Assembly: GCA_963739355.1 (NCBI GenBank)
Contig: CAVUAD010000007.1
Coordinates: forward strand, 62,001-126,000
DNA from: JAWVFM01 sp963739355
GTDB taxonomy: Bacteria > Actinomycetota > Thermoleophilia > Solirubrobacterales > 70-9
Direction: 5' to 3'
DNA length: 64,000 nucleotides
Below are positions 42,391-49,671 of the stretch, one piece after another; within the stretch, counting starts at the first letter, position 1, and every line of letters starts with the position of its first letter. Under the pieces are notes generated by a model. That model was not told the DNA's origin. It ran no database searches and saw only the letters and a program-made list of their open reading frames with translations. The translations under genes and the position numbers were made by a program.

Positions 42391-43457
42391 CCGTTCATCC
42401 CCATGTGCAGGTGGGTGAACACGTGGCAGTGGTAGAACCAGCGCCCGGGGTTGTCCTCGACGAACTCGAAGGTCAGCGACTCCGCCGGCCCCATCGTCTT
42501 CGTGTCGATGACGGGGCCCGACGCCGAGGTCCCGGCCGTGCCCGACCCGCTCTGGTCCGTCCAGCGGTGCCCGTGCAGGTGGAAGGTGTGGAAGTCGTCG
42601 TCGAGAGCGACCATGTGGAAGGCGACTCGATCGCCGACCTTGGCGCGCAAGGTTGGCGTGTTGCCGGCGTAGGCACGGCCGTTGATGCAGGAGAACTGGT
42701 TACGAAGGCCGGTCGCGACCGGTTGGAAGGCGTGGAAGAAGAGGAAGAACTCCTCGTCGGGCGGATTCGGCGCGTTCGGATCGCGGATGATCAGTGGGCC
42801 GAACATCCCCTTGAAGACCGGCAGCGGATCCATCGGCCCGTGATCGTGGTAGAGCCAGGTGCCGACCGAGTCGGCGTGCGCCTCCCAGACGTAGGTGAAC
42901 TTCCGCTTGTGCTGGACGAAGCCGCCCGGGTCCGTGAACTTGCCCTTGTAGGCGCCGTCCATCTCCTCGCTGTAGAAGATCCCGTGAGGGTGGATCGTCG
43001 TCGGTGCATCGAGCATGTTCTGGAAGTGGACCGTGACGGTGTCGCCGACGTTGGCCTCGATCAGGGGCCCGGGAATGGTTGCCGGACCGAGCGGCTCCTT
43101 GAAATGCGGCGTGTAGGCCCGGTAGGCATATGCCTTGAACTTCGTCTTCCCCTTGACCGGCTTCCCCATCATCTGGTCGCGCCCGGTCGGGACGATGTCC
43201 CACTTGACCTCCTCGGCGCGGATCCAGTACACGGGCCCGGGAGCCGCCTTCGCCGCCGTGCGATCCGCGGCCAGGACAGTCGTGGCGCCCTCGCCGTCCT
43301 CGGCCGCCGCGACCTTGGGCGGCACGGGTAGCTCGTTCGCGAGCTTGCCGACGTCCGTGTGGCTGTTCAGGGCAACTCGATGCCCGGCGAGCGTGCAGAC
43401 GAACGCCGCCCCGCCCGCGGAGAGGAGCTGCCGCCTGTCGAATTCCCCGAAGCCCAC
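42372..43457 (-). CDS. Two-domain multicopper oxidase (small-laccase type), Tat-exported
   Basis: The N-terminus has a twin-arginine motif (FDRRQLLSAGG), indicating Tat export in folded form. All copper-binding motifs are present: HPHG (156-159), HDH (204-206), HTFHLHG (290-296) and HCHVFTHLHMGM (343-354). Domain 1 lacks a type 1 Cys, and the type 1 site is in domain 2 only, as in Streptomyces small laccase, which works as a trimer. It probably oxidises phenols, metals or other donors with O2. The start is GTG at 43457 and the length is 361 residues. It lies between two cupredoxin genes that may pass electrons to it. Confidence 0.92.
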   Translation of the reverse strand: MGFGEFDRRQLLSAGGAAFVCTLAGHRVALNSHTDVGKLANELPVPPKVAAAEDGEGATTVLAADRTAAKAAPGPVYWIRAEEVKWDIVPTGRDQMMGKPVKGKTKFKAYAYRAYTPHFKEPLGPATIPGPLIEANVGDTVTVHFQNMLDAPTTIHPHGIFYSEEMDGAYKGKFTDPGGFVQHKRKFTYVWEAHADSVGTWLYHDHGPMDPLPVFKGMFGPLIIRDPNAPNPPDEEFFLFFHAFQPVATGLRNQFSCINGRAYAGNTPTLRAKVGDRVAFHMVALDDDFHTFHLHGHRWTDQSGSGTAGTSASGPVIDTKTMGPAESLTFEFVEDNPGRWFYHCHVFTHLHMGMNGWYIVS

Positions 43458-43494
43458 TCGATGCGCCCCTAGCCTCGCGCCACGGACCCGGCCC

Positions 43495-43881
43495 TCACCG
43501 CTTGACGGTCAGGTCCATCACCATGGTCTCGGGATGGATCGTGCACACGAAGTGGTACTTGCCGGGCTTCGTGAACTTCTTCTTGAACGTGAAGTCCGAA
43601 CTCGCGGTATTGGACCGAAACTGCCTCTTCTTGACGCCCTTCGGCGCCTTCTGAAGGGTGACGTTGTGCGACTGGGTGTTCGCGTTCGACCACCTCCAGA
43701 CGACCTTGCCGCCCTTCTTCTGGTTGATCTTGCTCGGCGAGTAGAAGTTGTCCTTGACCGCGACGTGCACGGGCTTTGGTGGCTTCGGCTTCGGCTTCGC
43801 AGACGCCCCCCCGCCGAGCGGCAGCACGATTGCCGCGACGGCGACGAGACCCGCCGCCGTCGCCCTGATTCCGCGCCTCAT
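43495..43881 (-). CDS. Small secreted cupredoxin
   Basis: A signal peptide (about residues 1-28) is followed by a Pro/Lys-rich spacer and one plastocyanin-like domain. The ligands are His in QSHNVTL, Cys in FVCTIHPETM and the His three residues later, with Met as a plausible axial ligand. At 128 residues it is a minimal type 1 copper protein. The ATG at 43881 overlaps the beta-helix gene stop (ATGA), so the two are coupled. The laccase gene begins 37 bp downstream. Confidence 0.85.
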   Translation of the reverse strand: MRRGIRATAAGLVAVAAIVLPLGGGASAKPKPKPPKPVHVAVKDNFYSPSKINQKKGGKVVWRWSNANTQSHNVTLQKAPKGVKKRQFRSNTASSDFTFKKKFTKPGKYHFVCTIHPETMVMDLTVKR

Positions 43882-45263
43882 GCGGAGCACGGGCCCTTCA
43901 CGAGGAACTGCTTGTAGTGCTTGTACTTCGGGTGGCTGTGGACGTCCCACGACTCCTCCTGCCTGCAGCCGGGGTACACCGTCACGTAGCTGAACAGCTC
44001 CCCGAACTGGCCTCCGGCACCGGCCGAGCTCCCGGTGCCGAACGGCGGAGCCGGCAGGCTGCTGGGGCACGGGCTCGGGTAGAGCTGGAGCTGCGTCTGC
44101 GTGGCCCCGGCCTGGACATCCTGCGTGTTGGTCGAGTTGTTGTCGAAGCAGTTGTGGCTGCCGGAGCCGTCGTTGTAGAAGTCGTAGCGGTTCTTGTCCT
44201 TGCCGCCGCGGCTCATCTTGTTGTCGTACATCTGGTTGTACTGGTTGAGTGCGTCCCCACCCGTGTTCGTGACGTCGGAGAACTCCGCGGCTCCCCAGAA
44301 GAAGTGGCCGAAGACCTGGTTGTTGTAGACCTTCCAGCGGGTCGTCCCGTCGAGGAGGACGCCGATTCCGGTCGGGTAGTGGACGTCGCCCTTGCCCGTG
44401 GGCCCAACCGACTTCACCGGCGAGTTCGGCTTGTAGTAGTCGAAGTTGTTCCAGAAGATCTGGTTGTTGTGGATCTTCCCGGTGCTGGCCGGCTCGAAGT
44501 CCTCCGAGTCCAGGGTGTTGGGGACGATGCCCGCGCCGTTGTTGTAGACGACGTTGTTGTGGATGTCGACGTACTTCGAGTTCGTCCCGGAGTAGCCGAG
44601 GACGTTCTTGAACATCTTGTTGCCGCTGATGTCGGTCCACTTGGGCTTGGCGCCGGCCTTGACCGGGTTGCCCTGCGGGGGCGTCTCGCCGATGTAGATG
44701 CCGGAGTCGCCGTGGCCCCACTCCTTGCCGTTGGTGATCGAGCCGCCGATGCAGTGCTTGGCGAAGAGGCCGTAGCTCTTGTTGAACGACGCCCAGTCAT
44801 GGTCCATCGTGAATCCGTGGCAGGTCTCCGACGACTCGTCCGCGGCATGGATGAAGACGCCGTTGGCCGCGTAGTTCTTCACCCAGAGGTTCTTGACGGT
44901 GAGGCGGTTGACGTTCTCCCCCTCGACGCCGTTCTGGGCGGCGCCTGAGCCGCCGGGCCCGCTGACCACGGCATGCTTGCCGTTCAGGACGACCTTGCCG
45001 GGATTCTTGCCGGTTCCCTTGATCGTCAGGCCGTCGTACTTGTGGCCCTTGAGGATGACGCCCTCTGCGTAGGTGCCCGGGTCGATCGCGACGACCGACT
45101 TCGATCCCTTATTGACGGCGTCGACCGCCTTCTGGATCTTCGAGTACTTGCAGCCGTGCTTGCAGACCTCGTAGGTCTTCTTGCCGCCGTGCGCGCTCGC
45201 GAGCGCGGGCACCGCAAGGACCGCCAGGACAACAACAACCAGAGCACCAAGACTCCGCCTCAA
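43878..45263 (-). CDS. Secreted right-handed parallel beta-helix protein
   Basis: A signal peptide (MRRSLGALVVVVLAVLAVPA) precedes a pectate-lyase/NosD-like beta-helix. It starts with a domain of the YSKIQKAVDAV, VAIDPGTYAEGVILKG kind and runs through successive Asn-rich turns (DIHNNVVYNNGAG, KIHNNQIFWNN, KVYNNQVFGH, NQMYDNKMS). Paired cysteines occur (VCKHGCKYS). The start is TTG at 45263, fixed by GAGAGGAG seven bases upstream. Length is 461 residues. It leads the copper cassette. It could be a wall or sugar-binding or lyase-type protein, or a NosD-like copper helper; the catalytic residues of pectate lyases are not obvious. Confidence 0.83.
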   Translation of the reverse strand: MRRSLGALVVVVLAVLAVPALASAHGGKKTYEVCKHGCKYSKIQKAVDAVNKGSKSVVAIDPGTYAEGVILKGHKYDGLTIKGTGKNPGKVVLNGKHAVVSGPGGSGAAQNGVEGENVNRLTVKNLWVKNYAANGVFIHAADESSETCHGFTMDHDWASFNKSYGLFAKHCIGGSITNGKEWGHGDSGIYIGETPPQGNPVKAGAKPKWTDISGNKMFKNVLGYSGTNSKYVDIHNNVVYNNGAGIVPNTLDSEDFEPASTGKIHNNQIFWNNFDYYKPNSPVKSVGPTGKGDVHYPTGIGVLLDGTTRWKVYNNQVFGHFFWGAAEFSDVTNTGGDALNQYNQMYDNKMSRGGKDKNRYDFYNDGSGSHNCFDNNSTNTQDVQAGATQTQLQLYPSPCPSSLPAPPFGTGSSAGAGGQFGELFSYVTVYPGCRQEESWDVHSHPKYKHYKQFLVKGPCSA

Positions 45264-45281
45264 ACCGAACTCCTCTCGAGT

Positions 45282-45297
45282 GCAGCGTGAACGCTGC
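45282..45297. promoter_or_regulatory. Palindrome upstream of the copper cassette
   Basis: GCAGCGTGAACGCTGC has perfect 7-bp arms with a 2-nt centre and lies 19 bp upstream of the beta-helix start codon, just before the GAGAGGAG site. It could be a repressor operator or a small leader hairpin. Confidence 0.35.
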
Positions 45298-45367
45298 GAA
45301 ACCGCCAACTTGCTGGGCACAAAGATATTGCAACGCGGTGTTCCGTGCGCAGGCGAGCGTGTCGGAT

Positions 45368-45381
45368 GTCCGCGTGCGGAC
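45368..45381. promoter_or_regulatory. Palindrome upstream of bioA
   Basis: GTCCGCGTGCGGAC is a perfect 6-bp-arm inverted repeat with a 2-nt centre in the divergent bioA / beta-helix region, 57 bp before the bioA start. A biotin regulator site is conceivable; in a GC-rich sequence a chance palindrome is also likely. Confidence 0.3.
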
Positions 45382-45437
45382 GTGGCGGCGCCGCGGTGAC
45401 ATTGCCGCCGCGGAGCGGGCTAGGGTCGCCGGCGTCG

Positions 45438-46781
45438 ATGAACGAGTCGATCGGCGAGCTCGACAAGCGCAGCGTCTGGCACCCGTTCACCCAGCAGCGG
45501 GGCTGGTGCGACGAGGACCCGGTCGTCATCGAGAGCGGCGACGGGACAGACCTGATCGACGCCGAGGGCCGGCGCTACATCGACGGCGTCTCGTCGCTCT
45601 GGTGCAACGTGCACGGGCATCGTCATGCCGGGATCGACGCCGCGATCCGCGCGCAGCTCGGCCGCGTGGCGCACTCGACGATGCTCGGCCTGACTCATCC
45701 CGGCGCCGCCGAGCTGGCCGCGCGGCTGGTCGCGGTCACCCCGCCGGGCCTCGAGCGGGTCTTCTACTCGGAGTCCGGCTCGACCGCTGTGGAGATCGCC
45801 CTGAAGATGGCGTTCCAGTTCCACCAGCAGGCGGGAGCGGGCGCGCGGACGTCGTTCGTCACGCTCGAGAACGCCTACCACGGCGACACGATCGGCTCCG
45901 TCTCGGTGGGCGGCATCGACCTCTTCCACGGCGCCTACGGGCCGTTGCTATTCGAGTCGCACAGGGTCCGCCCGGGCGACGACGCCGCGCTGGAGGCCAT
46001 GCTCGAGGAGCAGGGGCAGGAGATCTGCGCGGTGATCGTCGAGCCGCTGGTTCAGGGCGCCGCCGGAATCCTCGTGCAGCCACCCGGCTTCCTGCGGCGC
46101 GTGCGTGAGCTCTGCGATGCCCACGGAATCCTGCTGATCTGCGACGAGGTGGCGACCGGCTTCGGCCGCACCGGGACGATGTTCGCCTGCGAGCAGGAGC
46201 GCGTCGCGCCGGATCTGCTCTGCCTCGGCAAAGGCCTCACCGGCGGCTACCTGCCGCTGGCCGCGACGCTGACGACGGCCGAGGTCTACGAGGGCTTCCT
46301 CGGCGCGGCGGAGGAGTCGCGCACCTTCTTTCACGGCCACACCTTCACCGGCAACCCGCTGGGCTGCGCGGCGGCGATCGCCAGCCTCGAGGCGTTCGAG
46401 GCCGAGGCGACGCTGCTGCGGCTGCAGCCCAAGATCCGGCTGCTGGCGGATCTGCTCGGCGACGTCGCGGCCATGGACGAGGTCGCGGAGGTGCGGGGCC
46501 GCGGGTTCATGGTTGGCGTGGACCTGGGCGAGCACGACCCGCAGCTGCGGCTTGGCCACCGCGTTGCCCTCGAGGCCCGCAGGCGCGGCGCGATCATCCG
46601 CCCGCTCGGCGACACGATCGTGCTGATGCCGCCGCTCGCGATCTCGAAGGCGGACCTGCGGCGGCTGGTGGAGATCACGGGCCAATCGATTCGCGCGGCC
46701 GTGGCGGCTCTAGACGAGTCGCAGGGGCTGGGTGGAGCGGTGGCGCCGCCGGCGCCAGCGGAGCTCCGCGAGGCCGCGTAG
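45438..46781 (+). CDS. bioA: Adenosylmethionine-8-amino-7-oxononanoate aminotransferase
   Basis: This class III PLP aminotransferase makes 7,8-diaminopelargonate using SAM as amino donor. The N-terminal KRSVWHPFTQQ is the BioA signature, and GVSSLWCNVHGH, YSESGSTAVEIALKMA and the PLP lysine Lys265 (LGKGLTGGYLPLAATL) confirm it. Length is 447 residues. It is 6 kb from bioB-bioF-bioD and in its own unit. The ATG at 45438 is chosen; upstream codons to 45345 overlap the divergent promoter region. Confidence 0.95.
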   Translation: MNESIGELDKRSVWHPFTQQRGWCDEDPVVIESGDGTDLIDAEGRRYIDGVSSLWCNVHGHRHAGIDAAIRAQLGRVAHSTMLGLTHPGAAELAARLVAVTPPGLERVFYSESGSTAVEIALKMAFQFHQQAGAGARTSFVTLENAYHGDTIGSVSVGGIDLFHGAYGPLLFESHRVRPGDDAALEAMLEEQGQEICAVIVEPLVQGAAGILVQPPGFLRRVRELCDAHGILLICDEVATGFGRTGTMFACEQERVAPDLLCLGKGLTGGYLPLAATLTTAEVYEGFLGAAEESRTFFHGHTFTGNPLGCAAAIASLEAFEAEATLLRLQPKIRLLADLLGDVAAMDEVAEVRGRGFMVGVDLGEHDPQLRLGHRVALEARRRGAIIRPLGDTIVLMPPLAISKADLRRLVEITGQSIRAAVAALDESQGLGGAVAPPAPAELREAA

Positions 46782-46808
46782 CCCGCCGGCGTCCGCGCCG
46801 CGGCCGAC

Positions 46809-46845
46809 ATGCAAGTTGGTCGGCCCTGGGCCGACAAATATGCAT
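46809..46845. promoter_or_regulatory. 37-bp imperfect palindrome between bioA and the sigma gene
   Basis: Arms of 18 bp (46809-46826 and 46828-46845) match at 15 positions around a single central base. The inner GTCGGCCC and GGGCCGAC are perfect, and the outer ends are ATGCA and TGCAT. With a one-base centre it looks more like a dimer-binding operator or cruciform than a terminator hairpin. It lies 27 bp after bioA and 75 bp before the sigma start. Confidence 0.5.
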
Positions 46846-46920
46846 CTTGGCGGTACCGGGGCGAATAATTCGAGTGTGATGAAGGTGCTCGGGCGCCGTA
46901 GTGGGGGCGTGGAGGAAGCG

Positions 46921-47442
46921 ATGACTGCTCCCGCGCAGGCGATGCCGACGGAGGCCGACGTCGCGTTCGAGGCGCTCTACCGATCGAGCCGGGACGACGT
47001 GTTCGGCTATGTCGCCGGACTGCTGCGGGATCGCTCCGCCGCCGAGGACGTGACGGCGCTCGCCTTCGAGCGCGCCTATCGCAAGCGCAAGAGCTTCGAC
47101 CCGCGCCGCGGCACCCACCGGGGGTGGCTGTTCGGCATCGCAAGAAACGCCGCCCTCGACGAGTTGCGCCGGCGCTCGCGCCTTGCCGAGCTCGTCAGCG
47201 AGCCGGTCGACGACATGCCGGGCCCCGACGAGGGCGCCGAGGTCGCACTGCGCAGGGCCGCTCTTCGGAAGGCGATGGTGAAGCTCACCGCCCGCGAGCG
47301 CGAGCTCATCTCGTTGAAGTTCTTTGCGGGTCTCGCGAACCGCGAGATCGCCGACGTGATCGGCACCAGCGAGACCAACGCAGGGACCCGCCTTCACCGT
47401 GTCATCGAAAAGCTGAGGAGGGCCTGCGATGAGGCTGCCTGA
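46921..47442 (+). CDS. ECF-type RNA polymerase sigma factor
   Basis: Region 2 is visible (FEALYRSSRDDVFGYVAGLL, then SAAEDVTALAFERAYRK and GWLFGIARN) and region 4 as a helix-turn-helix (LTARERELISLKFFAGLANR, EIADVIGTSETNAGTRLHR). The ATG at 46921 is chosen because GGAGG lies five bases upstream; ATG 46879 is in frame but has no such site. Length is 173 residues. Its end overlaps the next gene by 14 bp, which is a typical sigma/anti-sigma arrangement. A palindrome upstream may control it. Confidence 0.92.
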   Translation: MTAPAQAMPTEADVAFEALYRSSRDDVFGYVAGLLRDRSAAEDVTALAFERAYRKRKSFDPRRGTHRGWLFGIARNAALDELRRRSRLAELVSEPVDDMPGPDEGAEVALRRAALRKAMVKLTARERELISLKFFAGLANREIADVIGTSETNAGTRLHRVIEKLRRACDEAA

Positions 47443-48778
47443 CCCGTTCCGCCGCCGCGAGTCCGACGAGCGGCTTGCCGCCGAGGTCGAGCGCGAGCTC
47501 CAGGCCGTCGACGGCGCGCTCGCCGGCCTCGAGATGCACCCCGACTTCGACGAGATCGCGGCCCTTGCCGTCGCGATTCGTGACGAGCGTCCCACGGTCG
47601 ATGACGAGTTCGCGGCGCTTCTCGACGAGCGCGCCGCCGCCGGGTTCTCCCGGCCCGAGCGCGACATGCGCGCGCCGGCGGCGATGTCGAAGCTGGGCGA
47701 GCGGCTCACGGCCGTGCGTCCGCGCCGGCTGCTCACCGTCGCCGGCGCGGCGGCCACGCTGCTGATCGTCGTGGGCGTCTCGATCTCGGCGCTGAAGAGC
47801 ACAGGCGGGTCGTCGAGCTCGAGCTCCCAGGTCCTCACCGGTACGACGAGCTCCGCTCCTGCGGCCTCGGCGGGTCAGGCAGCGTCTGCGGGCGGCGAGG
47901 CAGCGGGAGGATCGGCTGGCGGAGCCGCCGTAGGTGACAGTGCCCGGGTCCAGGACGAGCTGAAGCCCCTCTCCGCGCCGGCAACGCCGACCGTGGCCGG
48001 GTCGCCGGACCAATTCACCCGCGTGCAGCGGGACGCCGCCGAGCCGTCCCTAACCGCCAACCGCAAGGTCGCCCAGAAGGCGACGCTGACGATCTCGACC
48101 GATCCCGACAAGGTCCGTTCCATCTCCTCGTCGGTAACCGCGATCGTGGCGCGCTACCACGGCCTGGTGATCTCCTCGTCGATCACCTCGGGTAGAGGCT
48201 CGCCGCCGCCTCCCGGCTCGCCCGAGCCGCTGCCGTTCTCGACGGGCGCGCTCGGCGCGGAGTTCCAGCTGCGGATCCCGGCAAACAAGCTCAACGCGGC
48301 GCTCGACGACCTCTCCAAGCTCGGCCTCGTCGTCTCGCGTGAGCAGGGGACGCAGGACATCACGAGCCGCTTCGTCGACACGCGGAAGCAGATCAAGGAC
48401 CTGGAGGACGAGCGCGACCAGCTGATCTCACAGCTCAGCCAGGCGGTCACGCAGGAGGCCATCGACGCGATCAACGCGCGCCTGAAGGTGGTCCGCACCG
48501 AGATCGACCACGCGCACGCGAACCTCGGCCACCTCCAGCAGCGCGCCGCGATCGTGCCGGTGCACGTCTCCGTCGTGGCCAAGGGTGCGGGCGGCGGGAA
48601 CGGCGGCGGGTTCGACCTCGGCGACGCGACTCACGACGCCGGCCGCGTCCTCGTCGTCGGCGCCGGCGTGCTCCTCGTCACCCTCGCGGTGGTCGTGCCG
48701 CTCGGGCTGATCGCGGCGATCGTCTGGTTCGCGGTCTCACGGACGCGGCGGAGCCGCCGCGAGCGCGCCCTCGACTAG
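47429..48778 (+). CDS. DUF4349-type membrane protein, likely sigma-factor partner
   Basis: Translation starts 14 bp inside the sigma gene. The N-terminal ~105 residues are cytosolic and acidic, a membrane helix follows at about 104-122 (LLTVAGAAATLLIVVGVSIS), then a long low-complexity Ser/Gly/Ala linker and an extracytoplasmic DUF4349-like domain (from about 210, with a long coiled coil DIEDERDQLISQL-type region) and a second membrane helix near the C-terminus (about 408-438). The layout suggests an anti-sigma factor with an external sensor, although no zinc-binding HxxxCxxC motif is seen in the N-terminal part. Length is 449 residues. Confidence 0.75.
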   Translation: MRLPDPFRRRESDERLAAEVERELQAVDGALAGLEMHPDFDEIAALAVAIRDERPTVDDEFAALLDERAAAGFSRPERDMRAPAAMSKLGERLTAVRPRRLLTVAGAAATLLIVVGVSISALKSTGGSSSSSSQVLTGTTSSAPAASAGQAASAGGEAAGGSAGGAAVGDSARVQDELKPLSAPATPTVAGSPDQFTRVQRDAAEPSLTANRKVAQKATLTISTDPDKVRSISSSVTAIVARYHGLVISSSITSGRGSPPPPGSPEPLPFSTGALGAEFQLRIPANKLNAALDDLSKLGLVVSREQGTQDITSRFVDTRKQIKDLEDERDQLISQLSQAVTQEAIDAINARLKVVRTEIDHAHANLGHLQQRAAIVPVHVSVVAKGAGGGNGGGFDLGDATHDAGRVLVVGAGVLLVTLAVVVPLGLIAAIVWFAVSRTRRSRRERALD

Positions 48779-48960
48779 CCGTCGTAGGGCGTGAAGTCCG
48801 CCTTGCGGGCGCCGCAGACCGGGCAGAACCAGTCGTCCGGGATGTCGTCGAACGAGGTCCCTGGCGCGATGCCGCCGTCGGGGTCGCCCTCGTCGGGGTC
48901 GTAGATGAACCCGCAGGACTCGCAGATCCAGAGCTGTTTGGTCTCGGTTCCGGCCTCCAT
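48775..48960 (-). CDS. Rubredoxin
   Basis: This 61-residue iron protein has two CxxCG knuckles (CESCGFIYD and CPVCGARK) that bind one Fe for electron transfer, plus the conserved DPDEGDPDGGI and FDDIPDDWFCP stretches. In actinobacteria rubredoxins often serve alkane hydroxylases, but none is in the window. The start is ATG at 48960. Its stop overlaps that of the DUF4349 gene in one CTAG. Confidence 0.96.
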   Translation of the reverse strand: MEAGTETKQLWICESCGFIYDPDEGDPDGGIAPGTSFDDIPDDWFCPVCGARKADFTPYDG

Positions 48961-49000
48961 CGCCGCGAGGGTACCGACTGGATGCGGGCCAGGGATCACC

Positions 49001-49036
49001 GGTGTCAGGCACGCTTCATTAAGCGTGCCTGACACC
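49001..49036. repeat. REP-like perfect hairpin, copy R3
   Basis: GGTGTCAGGCACGCTT (49001-49016) and its exact reverse complement (49021-49036) flank a CATT loop, giving a 16-bp perfect stem. The arm begins with the GGTGTCAGGCAC motif seen in R4 at 61977. It occupies the divergent gap between rubredoxin and the NUDIX gene. Confidence 0.8.
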
Positions 49037-49050
49037 ATTAAGGTGGGTGC

Positions 49051-49668
49051 ATGAGTGGCGGAGAGCCTCGCCCGGCAGCGACCGTGATCGTCGCGCGACA
49101 CGGCGGGCGCCACTCCGAGCGCGGGCTCGAGCTGCTGATGGCCCGCCGCAGCCCCGAGGTCCGCTTCATGCCGGACGTCTGGGTCTTCCCGGGCGGCGCG
49201 GTGAGCGAGGAGGACCTGGCGGCCTGCGCCGACGCCGCGGACAACGGCGAGTCCGCCCACAGGCTCTGCGCCGCTCGCGAGCTCACCGAGGAGGTCGGCG
49301 TCGAGCTCGCCGGCGACGCGGAGCTCCACGCCTGGTCCCGCTGGATCACTCCGGAGCCGGCGCCGATCCGCTTCGACACCCGCTTCTACGTGGCCGCCGG
49401 ACCGCCCCACGCGAAGCCCGAGCCGGACCTCGAGGAGGTCGTCGAGGTGCGGTGGATCAGCCCGGCCGATGCCCTGGCCGGCCATCGGGAGGGCGAGTTG
49501 AAGCTCGTGTTCCCCACGATCAAGCATCTCGAGGGGCTCGAGCCGTACTCCTCCGCCGACGAGCTGATCGCGGCCGCCCGCGAGCGGGTCGTCGAGCCGA
49601 TCCTCCCGCGCGTCCTCGGCACCGAGGAGAACTGGCGAGTGGTCCTCCCGGGCGATCCGGAATACTGA
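49051..49668 (+). CDS. NUDIX hydrolase
   Basis: The NUDIX box is GG-AVSEE followed by CAARELTEEVGVEL, with an insertion of about 15 residues between the GG pair and the REL helix, as in NUDT19-like CoA or diphosphate hydrolases. FPGGAVSEED marks the first half (about residues 47-56). It would hydrolyse a nucleoside diphosphate linked to another group; a CoA-type substrate is plausible. Length is 205 residues from ATG 49051. The next gene starts 3 bp after its stop. Confidence 0.88.
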   Translation: MSGGEPRPAATVIVARHGGRHSERGLELLMARRSPEVRFMPDVWVFPGGAVSEEDLAACADAADNGESAHRLCAARELTEEVGVELAGDAELHAWSRWITPEPAPIRFDTRFYVAAGPPHAKPEPDLEEVVEVRWISPADALAGHREGELKLVFPTIKHLEGLEPYSSADELIAAARERVVEPILPRVLGTEENWRVVLPGDPEY

Positions 49669-49671
49669 GCG

